Assembly: GCA_005518205.2 (NCBI GenBank)
Contig: RFFC02000006.1
Location: forward strand, 1-64,000
Origin: Hormoscilla sp. GUM202
GTDB taxonomy: Bacteria > Cyanobacteriota > Cyanobacteriia > Cyanobacteriales > Desertifilaceae
DNA: 64,000 nucleotides
Reading direction: 5' to 3'
Part shown: positions 9,902-17,416 of the stretch, one piece after another
How positions within the stretch are numbered: the first letter of the stretch is position 1
Layout of the letters: each line of letters opens with the position of its first letter
The notes under the pieces: generated by a model
The model's input: the letters and a program-made list of their open reading frames with translations, nothing else
Told to the model about the DNA's origin: nothing
Databases searched by the model: none
Made by a program: the position numbers and the translations under genes

Positions 9902-10150
9902 CTAGGAACGATGCTGAACAGGCAGCTGCCAGACCCTTCCTTGACAATGGACTTCACCATCAATGACTTGAATGCCAAAAACCTGCCGTCCTAATTGAAA
10001 ATATTCCTGCTTTTCCAAATCTGTCAAGTATTTGTCATCTGCTGCACGTCGAGGATCGCCTCCAGCGTCTAGATATCGCTGTCGTGCCAGATCTGAGATT
10101 TCTATCATCCGCTGATACTGTTGTTTTTCTAGTTCCGTAGGTTCTCTCAT
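9902..10150 (-). CDS. Small conserved hypothetical protein, accessory to the xis-type cassette
   Basis: The 82-residue product starts MREPTELEKQQYQRMIEI, 3 bases after the stop of the gene above it; a start 15 bases upstream is also possible. It is charged, has no membrane segment, and ends KYLTDLEKQEYFQLGRQVFG followed by a short tail. A truncated copy of the same C-terminal half (KYLTDSEKDEYFKLGRLVFG) lies at 16530-16665, which shows the family is real and has been duplicated. Function unknown. The neighbours, tightly packed on the same strand, are the internally duplicated protein and xisHI. Confidence 0.6.
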   Translation of the reverse strand: MREPTELEKQQYQRMIEISDLARQRYLDAGGDPRRAADDKYLTDLEKQEYFQLGRQVFGIQVIDGEVHCQGRVWQLPVQHRS

Positions 10151-10152
10151 AG

Positions 10153-10518
10153 TTATAACATCCAATCAGTTGGTACAAGATCGCCACTTGGTAATATTAT
10201 AGCAATTGGTAGCACCCTACTGGGGGTGCGGATGTACAAATTCCCTGTTTCCCGATCTCCGAAGCGTTGCTGAAGTAGTTCCAAAGTTGAAAGCGCATTA
10301 ACAATCAGGGTTTGAGCGTCTGTTCTTTGCAAAGGGAGGTTAACTGGTAAATTCACTCTCGCAATATCACCACTGGGCAATATCATAGCAATTGTCAGAG
10401 CCGGGCTAGGAGTGCTGATATACCAAATACCCGTATCCCGATCGAATGTTTGCTGATCGAGCAGGTCCAAGGTTTCTAGAGCGTTAATAATCAGGTATTG
10501 AGCTTCTGTTGGTTCCAT
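10153..10518 (-). CDS. Hypothetical protein built from two copies of a 50-residue repeat
   Basis: The 121-residue product is an internal duplication. TEAQYLIINALETLDLL at residue 3 matches TDAQTLIVNALSTLELL at about 66, and PALTIAMILPSGDIA matches RVLPIAIILPSGDLV. The two halves are about 60 percent identical. No known catalytic motif is visible; the helix-then-strand pattern suggests a small alpha/beta fold used as a dimer-like tandem. It ends just before the small gene at 10150 and may be cotranscribed with it. I do not recognise the family. Confidence 0.6.
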   Translation of the reverse strand: MEPTEAQYLIINALETLDLLDQQTFDRDTGIWYISTPSPALTIAMILPSGDIARVNLPVNLPLQRTDAQTLIVNALSTLELLQQRFGDRETGNLYIRTPSRVLPIAIILPSGDLVPTDWML

Positions 10519-10629
10519 AACCTGTCATTTAATTTCATTCTGGAATTCCTATGATATAATAATTTAGGCGTTGGTGCGGTTGGGTTTCGTGCCCAGACCC
10601 AACCGGCAGCTTATGGGCATCCCCCGTCA

Positions 10630-10965
10630 TCATGCGATCGCGTAACCCGTGTGATGACGAACCTCCGGTGGATGAAACCCCAGCACAATATCTGATTTAG
10701 GAATACCCGCTTCGACGAGTTCTTCTGTGATACCATCTTCGATACCATCCCGTTGAATCCAGATTTTACCATCAATAATCTGAACATGGGTAAGGCAGGA
10801 GTGGACCCGGCGTTTTTGCTGCCACCCTACATCCAACAGCAAAAAGTGATTGCGATCGCGATCGACAATCAAATACTCATCAATCTTGTCTAAAGAATAA
10901 GGAATATCAGCGTGTTTTCTCAGGACTTGTTCGATCGTATCTCGATATAATTCTAAGCTATCCAT
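10630..10965 (-). CDS. xisI: XisI-family protein (copy 1)
   Basis: The 111-residue product (MDSLELYRDTIEQVLRKHAD ... GFHPPEVRHHTGYAIA) is a clear XisI family member. XisI was first described as a factor needed with XisF and XisH for excision of the fdxN element in heterocyst-forming Anabaena, but the family is widespread in cyanobacteria without heterocysts, where it is thought to act as a regulatory partner of XisH-type nucleases. Its start overlaps the end of xisH by 13 bp, so the two are translationally coupled. A nearly identical second copy lies at 14662-14997. Confidence 0.92.
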   Translation of the reverse strand: MDSLELYRDTIEQVLRKHADIPYSLDKIDEYLIVDRDRNHFLLLDVGWQQKRRVHSCLTHVQIIDGKIWIQRDGIEDGITEELVEAGIPKSDIVLGFHPPEVRHHTGYAIA

Positions 10966-11366
10966 TGGATCACCTCTTTCGCTTCCGGGTCAAAAACTAA
11001 TAGTTTGATGTGATTTAGTTCAATCATCAATTGCGGGAGTTCCTCTGAAAAAAACTCCGAAAAGACGTTCTGAGGAATTGCTAAATATAACATACATTCG
11101 GAATATTGCCTTGACAAAACCTGTGAATACATGATATATTGTCCCAACGCCTGTTCTAAATCCTTGACAAGAGACGGGCCTAAAAAACTTTTCACTTCTA
11201 CAGCAATTCGCCGTCCGTCCTTATCTGCTGCAAACAGCTTTTCTATGCCGAGATCCACATAAAGCATCCGCGTACCAACCTTCAGGCGTAGCGGATCGTC
11301 CGTAATCATCCATCCGTCTTTCATCAGCGCTGTTTTGACTGTCTCGTGATAGATATCCTTTGCCAT
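10953..11366 (-). CDS. xisH: XisH-family protein, endonuclease-like
   Basis: The 137-residue product begins MAKDIYHETVKTALMKDGW and has D-L-G-I-E ... GRRIAVEVKSF, the E-V-K arrangement expected of the restriction-endonuclease-like fold that XisH belongs to. The length matches the family. It overlaps xisI downstream, which is the usual order. With no heterocyst excision element in view, a toxin-antitoxin-like or genome-plasticity role is more likely than fdxN excision; this is inference. Upstream, on the same strand, lies a DUF433 gene. Confidence 0.92.
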   Translation of the reverse strand: MAKDIYHETVKTALMKDGWMITDDPLRLKVGTRMLYVDLGIEKLFAADKDGRRIAVEVKSFLGPSLVKDLEQALGQYIMYSQVLSRQYSECMLYLAIPQNVFSEFFSEELPQLMIELNHIKLLVFDPEAKEVIQWIA

Positions 11367-11418
11367 TTGTCATAGGGGTCTCATCCCAACCTACAACTTC
11401 TATAATATGCTAGGAAAA

Positions 11419-11799
11419 TCATGTGGTCGATCGAGCTTGACGTTTGGCTTTCTGCGCTTTCAGCTTTTCCCAAGCTGCCTCCATGCCTGGTTTAGGTGGC
11501 TGAGCAGCTATTTTAGCAAAGATGTCGCGATTTTGCTCTTCCCAGTATTGCCGCGTCTCTTCCGCTTGCTTGAGAACAAACTGATACTCCGCTTTCACGG
11601 AATCGCGATTTGCTTCGATGTAGGACAAGGCCGCATCAATTTGCTCTTGTTTCAGGTTGAAGAGGGCCCGGATAAAATGGGGTGGATACTGTTCTGTTAC
11701 ATAGTCCATCACATCATAGATGGTGATGCGAGTACCTGAAATTGTCAGTCCCCGTTCCGTGCGGATTATAGTAGGTTTTTGTTCGCTTGTGGTCGTCAT
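11419..11799 (-). CDS. DUF433-domain protein (antitoxin-like)
   Basis: The 126-residue product has the short DUF433 helix-turn-helix-like core at its N-terminus (TIIRTERGLTISGTRITIYD ... VMDYVTEQYPPHFIRALFNL) and then a long charged helical tail rich in Q, E and K, ending in a basic patch KAQKAKRQARSTT. DUF433 proteins often pair with DUF5615 PIN-like toxins, but no such partner is adjacent here. An upstream ATG at 11841 would add 14 residues; neither start has a strong ribosome-binding site. Confidence 0.75.
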   Translation of the reverse strand: MTTTSEQKPTIIRTERGLTISGTRITIYDVMDYVTEQYPPHFIRALFNLKQEQIDAALSYIEANRDSVKAEYQFVLKQAEETRQYWEEQNRDIFAKIAAQPPKPGMEAAWEKLKAQKAKRQARSTT

Positions 11800-11879
11800 A
11801 GCAGTTGTTTGCCTGTTGGCGTTCTTCGAGGCTATCTCCATTATAACACGATTCTCTCTAGCTAGTCAAAATCATTCCC

Positions 11880-12120
11880 CTGCGATCGCCGGGGCGGATC
11901 GCGACCCGACCAGAAACCGGGTTTCTGCCAATATTTTCGTCTTCCCACCGAGATCGTTAAAGAAACCCGGTTTCTCAACTGGCATCGGAACGCCCCCCGA
12001 TCGCGTGAAGACAAGAAATCGGGTTTCTGCGGTAGATTTTCGCCTGATGATGGGCGATCGCCTGGACGGATGAGCGATCGCCTGGACGGATGAGCGATCC
12101 TGATAATGGGCGATCGCCAG
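11880..12120. repeat. HIP1 and GAAACCGGGTTTCT palindrome cluster
   Basis: This gene-free stretch holds several near copies of AGAAACCCGGTTTCT (near 11912, 11966 and 12018) and tandem GCGATCGCCTGGACGGATGA units (12054-12095). The GAAACC-GGTTTC palindrome recurs widely in the window (31984, 39022, 46375, 49203). Confidence 0.7.
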
Positions 12121-12174
12121 TTCAAATTCATCACGGAACAAAAATTCTCCTTATCTTCGCTGTCAGCCCGCCTT

Positions 12175-12261
12175 CCGTGTCTCGTGGTCGGGAGATGTCC
12201 CCGGGGAGCGCTATTCGCACTACCCCGGGGACATCGTACTCGCACTACCCACGAGACACGG
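12175..12261. repeat. Nested 87-bp inverted repeat
   Basis: The outer arms CCGTGTCTCGTGG (12175-12187) and CCACGAGACACGG (12249-12261) match perfectly, and so do the inner arms ATGTCCCCGGGG (12195-12206) and CCCCGGGGACAT (12223-12234). The inner arms are themselves palindromic. A single long hairpin would form in RNA or single-stranded DNA. The adjoining GGGTTCAAACCCCC and AGTCGGTT ... AACCGACT blocks belong to another dispersed palindrome family. Confidence 0.8.
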
Positions 12262-12321
12262 AGGGTTCAAACCCCCTGCTAATAGCTAAAGTCGGTTGAA
12301 ATTGAAACCGACTAATAGCAT

Positions 12322-12708
12322 CTATTCAAATGGGTTCAATACACTCAACCCATCGATGCGTCTAAAATCCCCAACATTACGAGTTACCAACGTACACCCC
12401 TCAACTAAGGCGGAAGCAGCAATAAAAGCATCTGCTAGCTGAACACGATATCGCCCGCGAATTTCCGCTGCACGGTCTAAAACTGTTTCCGTCAAGGATA
12501 AAGAGTTTAGCGTCCTCAAAAACTCTCGCATTAGATCTTTCTCGGTCTCAGTCAACTCTGGATAACAAAGCAGTTCCACCCAAGTTATCGGAGAGTAGAA
12601 TCCCATAGCAACTCCTGCCTCAATTTCCTCAATGATAGGCAGCACTACTGGATTATCATTGAAGTAATAGATGAAAATGTTTGTATCCAGCAGATATCGA
12701 TTACTCAC
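12322..12708 (-). CDS. vapC: VapC-type PIN-domain toxin
   Basis: The likely start is the GTG at 12708, overlapping the antitoxin stop, which gives VSNRYLLDTNIFIYYFNDNP. The PIN acidic residues are visible: D in LLDTNIFIYYF, E in TWVELLCYPEL, D in LADAFIAASAL, and the closing TRNVGDFRRI. PIN-domain toxins are Mg2+-dependent RNases neutralised by a small antitoxin encoded upstream. It is homologous to the VapC at 30745-31131 (shared TWVELLCY, LDRAAEIR and EGCTLVTRN blocks). It is complete and in the usual antitoxin-toxin order. Confidence 0.9.
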   Translation of the reverse strand: MSNRYLLDTNIFIYYFNDNPVVLPIIEEIEAGVAMGFYSPITWVELLCYPELTETEKDLMREFLRTLNSLSLTETVLDRAAEIRGRYRVQLADAFIAASALVEGCTLVTRNVGDFRRIDGLSVLNPFE

Positions 12709-12940
12709 CCCATTCTCTTCTAATTGCTCGCTGGAACTCCAAAGCATCCACGCGCTCAGGCAAAAAGCCCCGCCATTTATTTTTTCCTGCGAGGGGCGAT
12801 TTTACCGATTTTACCTTCCCGCGATCGGGGTCCGATGCAATTGAGTCGCGAAGCAGCATAGCTAATTCCGATAACAGTCGCAGTTGCTCGTCGGACGAGA
12901 GGTTCTTTGCTTGCGTTAGTACCTGGTTATAAGTAGACAT
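12701..12940 (-). CDS. vapB: VapB-like antitoxin
   Basis: The 79-residue product starts MSTYNQVLTQAKNLSSDEQL and ends FLPERVDALEFQRAIRREWG. Its C-terminus closely matches that of the antitoxin at 30519-30752 (FLPKRVDPLEFQKALRAEWD), which is the part expected to wrap the PIN toxin. The N-terminal helical part differs between the two. It overlaps vapC by 8 bp, typical of a coupled toxin-antitoxin pair. Confidence 0.85.
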   Translation of the reverse strand: MSTYNQVLTQAKNLSSDEQLRLLSELAMLLRDSIASDPDRGKVKSVKSPLAGKNKWRGFLPERVDALEFQRAIRREWGE

Positions 12941-12944
12941 GGAC

Positions 12945-13032
12945 TATCTTGGTGTCAGTCAACTGCTATATTATATCTCGTTCCCTGATTCTAGCAGGGA
13001 ATGCGCCGGAACGAGGCTCTGCCTCCTGTCAG
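12945..13032. repeat. Repeat shared with 16399-16500
   Basis: About 90 bases (TGTCAGT-AACTGCTATATT ... CTCGTTCCCTGATTCTAGCA ... GCCTCCTGTCAGGGTAC) recur at 16399-16500 with scattered changes. The core is a hairpin CTCGTTCCCTG ... CAGGGAA that belongs to a wider palindrome family also seen near 24860, 38100, 43755 and 45390. Confidence 0.75.
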
Positions 13033-13061
13033 GGTACCAAACACCCGTAGAGAATCATATT

Positions 13062-13273
13062 TTAAGGGCGATCGCCAATTTCCACAATCGGTTCACCAGC
13101 TTGGAGTAGCGATAAGGCTTCGGGAAAGGTATTGGTAAACATTTGTCGAAGATATCGATTAGTGACATTACCGCAAGTCACCCAGAGAATTTGCGGTTCC
13201 TAAGCGAGTGACAAGTTGTCGTTAGCCACCCTGCCAGTATCGGCGGTAATTGTGCGTCAATCCAAAAATTCAT
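13062..13273 (-). pseudogene. DUF5615 PIN-like toxin gene with internal deletion
   Basis: From the ATG at 13273 the reading MNFWIDAQLPPILAGWLTTT is the N-terminus of DUF5615 proteins. The C-terminal part, in another frame, reads QILWVTCGNVTNRYLRQMFT and then ALSLLQAGEPIVEIGDRP. The 35-40 codons that normally lie between them, with the catalytic aspartates, are missing and the frame is broken. The start overlaps the stop of the DUF433 gene above, the normal order for this toxin-antitoxin pair, so a once complete module has lost its toxin. Confidence 0.8.
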
Positions 13274-13503
13274 GCGCTTAGTCGAGGAAACTCAGTCCGT
13301 TTTGCTGCAAACAGCAGACAAGCCTGGATATCTTCCGGTTCTAGATCGGGAAAATCTGCCATAATCTCATCGCGACTGACACCCAAGCCCAGCATTTCTA
13401 AAATATCACTAACTCGAATTCGCATCTCTCTAATACAGGGTCGTCCCCCACATTTGCCGGGAGTTTGAGTAATTCTAGCTAGTAGAGTAGCCTGATTATA
13501 CAT
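13270..13503 (-). CDS. DUF433 antitoxin
   Basis: The 77-residue product (MYNQATLLARITQTPGKCGG, then RPCIREMRIRVSDILEMLGL) is a typical short DUF433 protein. It carries the GKCGGRPCIREMRIRV signature and a C-terminal helix pair (DIQACLLFAAKRTEF). It would serve as the antitoxin of the DUF5615 toxin encoded directly downstream, which is broken. An orphan antitoxin is harmless and may persist. Confidence 0.88.
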   Translation of the reverse strand: MYNQATLLARITQTPGKCGGRPCIREMRIRVSDILEMLGLGVSRDEIMADFPDLEPEDIQACLLFAAKRTEFPRLSA

Positions 13504-13684
13504 GTTGCTTTTCCTTATTCTACATTATTGGAACTGGCGCGGTTGGGTTTCGTGCGGAGACCCAACCCACAGCTTAGCCTAACTTATTGCCTGATGTCAA
13601 GGGATGGGCTGCCCAAGTAGAGCCAAGGTTGAGCAATTTATCCCTCAAGTGCTATGATAGAATTATCTGAGCAGGAATGGAAAA

Positions 13685-14158
13685 ATGGCCGTTATAGACA
13701 AAGACAAGATTATTGAGACTATCCAAGCTGTCACCAGCGATGTAGAATCCTATGTAGATGACTTTCTGGGAATTTACCAATTTATTCACCGCAGCATCGC
13801 TGAACACTGGGACAGGATTGAGAAATTATCATCCGTTGATTTGATTGCGATCGAGGATTTATATCAAGACTATGAGAAGCTAGAACATCACCATCTCGTG
13901 TTGCAAAAGAAAGAACGCGAAATAGTCAATCTTTTTATCTTCGGTGATTTTGAAGAAGATTACCAAATCACCTGGGAACTGTCTGAGGTGTTAGCGGACT
14001 TTTACGTGGAATACCTGATTTTACCCATTCTCAATAATGTCAGCTATCAGGAGTTTCAAGCAAGACCTACTATTTTCACCGAACAACTCAAGCATGGTGT
14101 AATACTGTATGAAGCAAAAAGAAGCTTACATAGAAATAGCGCAGCGATATCTAGGTAG
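13685..14158 (+). CDS. Hypothetical protein with MNT-nucleotidyltransferase-like C-terminus
   Basis: The 157-residue product opens with a helical region of unknown type (MAVIDKDKIIETIQAVTSDV). Its C-terminal 60 residues (WELSEVLADFYVEYLILPIL, then SYQEFQARPTIFTEQLKHGV) resemble the end of minimal nucleotidyltransferase antitoxins, but the GSxARG nucleotide-binding motif is absent. It overlaps the downstream HEPN-like gene by 50 bp in another frame, and the last 15 residues (AKRSLHRNSAAISR) are read out of frame from the HEPN start. I infer a degenerate or chimeric antitoxin of a HEPN/MNT pair. Confidence 0.5.
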   Translation: MAVIDKDKIIETIQAVTSDVESYVDDFLGIYQFIHRSIAEHWDRIEKLSSVDLIAIEDLYQDYEKLEHHHLVLQKKEREIVNLFIFGDFEEDYQITWELSEVLADFYVEYLILPILNNVSYQEFQARPTIFTEQLKHGVILYEAKRSLHRNSAAISR

Positions 14159-14531
14159 TGCCAAACAGCATCAATCTCAGGAAATCAATACACCAGAAGT
14201 TATTGGGTTTCTCGCTTATCATGCTTTAGAGTCTATTGCTGTTGCTGTCATCGTTCATTTCAAAAGTAGCATCCCTCTTAACCACGAAACCAAATTACAA
14301 ATGTTTCTGAGACTATGCAAAAAAAATCTGGCTAGTTCAGTCAATGTCAAGAGTATTGCTGCGGTAATCATTCGCGTAGAAGCAACTGGTTATAGAAGTA
14401 AGTTTCTATATCCGGAATTTCAAGGCGAGAATGATTATAAATCTCCTAAAGACCAGATAAGTTTGACAAAAGCAGGGTTACTTGTCAGAGATGTCGATCG
14501 CGTTATTAACCAGATCCTTAATCTGATTTAA
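14109..14531 (+). CDS. HEPN-domain-like protein
   Basis: The 140-residue product (MKQKEAYIEIAQRYLGSAKQ) is all-helical. Its C-terminus, with SKFLYPEFQG and LTKAGLLVRDVDRVINQILN, follows the layout of HEPN proteins, which partner MNT proteins as RNase toxins. The catalytic Rx4-6H motif of active HEPN RNases is not visible, so activity is doubtful. A decayed copy of the gene start (MRQKEAYIEIAQ) lies at 16752-16788, next to a copy of the upstream gene's end. Confidence 0.55.
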   Translation: MKQKEAYIEIAQRYLGSAKQHQSQEINTPEVIGFLAYHALESIAVAVIVHFKSSIPLNHETKLQMFLRLCKKNLASSVNVKSIAAVIIRVEATGYRSKFLYPEFQGENDYKSPKDQISLTKAGLLVRDVDRVINQILNLI

Positions 14532-14566
14532 GGTCGATCTCAAAAAATGCGATCGCCGATCTTGCC

Positions 14567-14645
14567 GGGGCACAAAGCTGTTACATTATCATCTTAACCG
14601 ATATTTGTTGATGCTGTGCCCATACCATTGTTTAGAGGGCACGGC
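14567..14645. repeat. Second copy of the GGGGCACGGC palindromic repeat
   Basis: The order of blocks GCCGGGGCAC, GCTGTTACATTATCAT, ATGCTGTGCCC, ACCATTGTTTA and GGGCACGGCA matches 9692-9782. It directly precedes the 3' end of the second xisI copy, which suggests the two were duplicated or moved together. Confidence 0.6.
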
Positions 14646-14661
14646 ATTTGGGCGATCGTCA

Positions 14662-14997
14662 TCATGCGATCGCGTAACCCGTGTGATGACGAACCTCTGG
14701 AGGATGAAATCCCAGCACAATATCTGATTTAGGAATACCCGCTTCGACGAGTTCTTCTGTGATACCATCTTCGATACCATCCCGTTGAATCCAGATTTTA
14801 CCATCAATAATCTGAACATGGGTAAGGCAGGAGTGGACCCGGCGTTTTTGCTGCCACCCTACATCCAACAGCAAAAAGTGATTGCGATCGCGATCGACAA
14901 TCAAATACTCATCAATCTTGTCTAAAGAATAACGAATCTCAGCATGTTTTCTCAGGACTTGTTCGATCGGATCTCGATATAATTCTAAGCTATCCAT
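14662..14997 (-). CDS. xisI: XisI-family protein (copy 2)
   Basis: The 111-residue product differs from the copy at 10630-10965 in only about three to four residues (RDPIEQVLRKHAEIRYS against RDTIEQVLRKHADIPYS), and the DNA is nearly identical, so the duplication is recent. The ATG at 14997 follows GGAGG. Here the upstream partner is not XisH but a different small protein that overlaps the start by 8 bp. The same antitoxin-like subunit is therefore coupled to two different partners in one locus. Confidence 0.9.
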   Translation of the reverse strand: MDSLELYRDPIEQVLRKHAEIRYSLDKIDEYLIVDRDRNHFLLLDVGWQQKRRVHSCLTHVQIIDGKIWIQRDGIEDGITEELVEAGIPKSDIVLGFHPPEVRHHTGYAIA

Positions 14998-15199
14998 TGG
15001 ATCGCCTCCTTCGCTGTTCTTGTGTGGCTGAGGCTGATGGGGTTGTTTGGTGAGGTTTTGAAATGATTTGTCTGCCACTCGAAGCCTGCTTCCGCCGCAG
15101 ATCGTCGCATATTGCTTGTAAATCGTAGTTAAAAGCCTTGGCGTGTTCTTCTCGAATTTTGTGAATTTCTTCGAGTATTTCATCTTTCCACATTTTCAT
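14990..15199 (-). CDS. Small conserved protein paired with XisI
   Basis: The 69-residue product MKMWKDEILEEIHKIREEHA, followed by KAFNYDLQAICDDLRRKQAS, belongs to a family of short helical cyanobacterial proteins often found beside toxin-like genes. The conserved part is the first 43 residues; the tail is low-complexity, ending in a run of arginines. It overlaps xisI copy 2 and probably forms an operon with it. The function is unknown. The tail may have been created when the xisI segment was inserted. Confidence 0.6.
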   Translation of the reverse strand: MKMWKDEILEEIHKIREEHAKAFNYDLQAICDDLRRKQASSGRQIISKPHQTTPSASATQEQRRRRSNG

Positions 15200-15468
15200 T
15201 CTCCCATTAACTCGTAAGGTATACTCGTAAGGTATACAGAGGGCATTCGAGCTTCTATTTAACTAGACAGCCACCGGTGCCAGTTTCAATACCTCAAGGG
15301 ATAGTGGGGAGTAGGGAGTGAGGAATGGGGAGAGCAAACACAGAACGGATAGCGCTGCGCTGGGAGCGCAGCCATGTTCTTCCATCTCCCTACTCCCAAC
15401 TCCCAAACCGAGAAGTATTGGGATCAGTTCTCGATGTGGGTTGTCAGTTGTAGGTTGTCAGTTATCCA

Positions 15469-16396
15469 CTAACCACCTCCAAACCTCGCCAACAATTCTT
15501 CACGAGATAACTCCAGCAGGAGGGGGACATATTCTGGTGCCGATAATGCTATTAATGGCGGGATAATTGCTTCGAGTTGCGGATCTATCTCACCAAAGCG
15601 CATACGCAGGATACTTTCGATCGTGTACTGCTGCCCTTGCTGGATCCCTTGCTGGATCCCTTGCTGGATCCCTTCCTCAGTCGCTGTTTTCAGTCGTTCT
15701 AAGTACACAGAAGATAATTTCATAATCAAACCTCGATCCTCTTCATCCAGATCTGCTTCATTTCGTTGACGTGCTTCTAAGACCAAAAGCATATCATACA
15801 CTAATTCTAGCGTATTCTCCCGTAATGGGTTATCCTCTGGGAGTGCTTTTAGTTCTTCCATTGCTTGCTCTTGAACCGTACCCTTCCCTACTATTCGCAA
15901 CCACATTGTTTCTGGGGTACGGGGCAGTTGATGAATAGCTATCAGACCGGTTTTTAAGCATTCTCCCAGATAATATGCCATTCATCCCGTTCTCTGTATC
16001 CGGTTTCACTGGCAAGCCTTGCAGTATTTCATCAGACATTGTCGGAGTGAGGATCCACAGATGAGGGAATTCTGCTTCTTCTATGGATCTCTTTTCTCGT
16101 CTTGCCTGGCGATCTAATAATGAATGATAGTCATACATTTTGCCCATACATTCACGAATTTCTTTTTTTTCGACCGCATTGCGGAATACCTCAAAACCTG
16201 CGGCACCTTTGGCGGCCAAGCGTCCCAGCACACCTATCTGTTCTGCCTTGGCTGCCGCATCAGGACCGGGGATGAAAAAAATATCTATTTGTCTGACTTC
16301 CGAGGTTATTTCTTTGCTGATTTCGACTTCCCCCAGGAGATTCAATACTTCCGAGAAATATTGCTTGGCAAATTGATCGTGAACTAATCGAGTCAT
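15469..16396 (-). pseudogene. Rpn/PD-(D/E)XK transposase-like protein (DUF4351 type), frameshifted
   Basis: The 5' part (16396 down to about 15985) reads MTRLVHDQFAKQYFSEVLNL ... EVRQIDIFFIPGPD ... EFPHLWILTPTMSDEILQGL. The sequence then continues in another frame from about 15975 as YYLGECLKTGLIAIHQLPRT ... and ends in the characteristic DUF4351-like tail ELSREELLARFGGG. A small indel near 15975-15990 splits what was one gene of about 305 codons. Near the 3' end a GIQQ unit is tandemly repeated (GIQQGIQQGIQQGQQ). The family is cyanobacterial, nuclease-like and present in many copies. A separate intact member lies at 29153-30130. Confidence 0.8.
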
Positions 16397-16529
16397 TTAT
16401 CTTGATGTCAGTAAACTGCTATATTGGATCTCGTTCCCTGATTCTAGCAGGGAACGCGCCCTTCGAGGCGGATGCCTCCTGTCAGGGTACGAAACACCCC
16501 TCTTCTTACATCCTTGCATCGCGACTACA

Positions 16530-16665
16530 CTAGGAACGAGGTAACTGCCAGACCCTTCCTTGACAATGGACTTCACCATTGATGACTTTAATTCCAAAAA
16601 CCAGTCGTCCTAATTTAAAGTATTCATCCTTTTCCGAATCTGTCAAGTATTTCTCATCTGCTGCA
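16530..16665 (-). pseudogene. C-terminal fragment of the small gene family at 9902-10150
   Basis: Reading RRAADEKYLTDSEKDEYFKL, then GRLVFGIKVINGEVHCQG, it matches the second half of the intact small protein at about 80 percent. Its 5' half is missing and is replaced by an unrelated sequence. Confidence 0.75.
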
Positions 16666-16679
16666 CGTCGCCGATTCTC

Positions 16680-16795
16680 AATAGTCAGCGATCGGGAATT
16701 TAAAGCCAGACCTACTATTTTCACGGAACAACTCAAGCATAAGTCAGACTGTATGAGGCAAAAAGAAGCTTACATAGAAATAGCGCAGTTCTTTG
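16680..16795 (+). pseudogene. Junction relic of the HEPN/MNT-like pair
   Basis: REFKARPTIFTEQLKH in one frame and MRQKEAYIEIAQ in the next correspond to 14053-14145, the boundary of the two overlapping genes. The rest of both genes is absent. In this copy the boundary lacks the bases that give the long overlap, which suggests the overlap at 14109 is secondary. Confidence 0.7.
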
Positions 16796-16984
16796 TAGTT
16801 CTTCGTAGTTGGGGTCGATCGCCAGCGAAACCCAACCTACAACTGATGTCAAGGGGAGGGGCGATCGCCTGGCATCTGAATGCAAGAACCAAGAAACCAG
16901 GTTTTCCGCAAAAACCTGGTTTCACGATCCGGGAAACGTAGGGCAGGCGAGACGCCTGCCCGGGAAATATGCCAACAGTTACCC

Positions 16985-17365
16985 CTATGGCGCTTCATCT
17001 AGGGATGCTGGGCGATCGTGGTTGAGTTGGTTGAGCAGATCCAGGATGCGATCGCCCCGTTCCAGGGAGCGGTCTTCCAGGAAAACCACTTCTGGGGTGC
17101 GACGCAGACGAATGCGATCGCCCAGTTGAGAGCGAACAAAGGGGGTAGCGGACTGCAAACCTGCCATGGTTTCCTTTTTAGCCTCCTCAGTCCCGTAGAT
17201 ACTGACAAATATTTTGGCATGTTGGAGGTCGCCAGAGACATCCACATCTGTGATACTAACCATCCCTGCGCCCACACGATCGTCTTTGATACCGTGGAGC
17301 AACATCTGGCTGACTTCGCGCTTGATCAGGGAGGACACGCGAGCCATACGACGACTTGTAGCCAT
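16985..17365 (-). CDS. rbfA: 30S ribosome-binding factor A
   Basis: The 126-residue product ([20 protein letters not shown] ... [20 protein letters not shown]) is a full-length RbfA. This KH-fold protein binds the 5' helix of 16S rRNA during late 30S maturation and is important in the cold. The family core [20 protein letters not shown] and the end of the KH domain ([20 protein letters not shown]) are present. It is encoded just downstream of the DUF751 gene on the same strand, the usual cyanobacterial arrangement, and the two are probably cotranscribed. Confidence 0.96.
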   Translation of the reverse strand: MATSRRMARVSSLIKREVSQMLLHGIKDDRVGAGMVSITDVDVSGDLQHAKIFVSIYGTEEAKKETMAGLQSATPFVRSQLGDRIRLRRTPEVVFLEDRSLERGDRILDLLNQLNHDRPASLDEAP

Positions 17366-17416
17366 AGGACTTCTCTACCATGCTAAGGTAGGGGCTAATC
17401 TTGTACGATTCTCAGT

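Noticed and set aside
9725..9994. Plus-strand open frame with GDRIGGAIAWDGAIASEGRS
   Set aside because: It is the translation of packed HIP1 octamers and runs antisense to the small gene at 9902.
11862..12245. Minus-strand frames rich in RSP and DRP repeats
   Set aside because: They consist of HIP1 and GAAACCGGGTTTC palindromes.
10630..14997. xisH and xisI as proof of a heterocyst-forming host or an fdxN element
   Set aside because: No xisF recombinase, nif or element borders are seen, and the families are widespread in non-heterocystous cyanobacteria.
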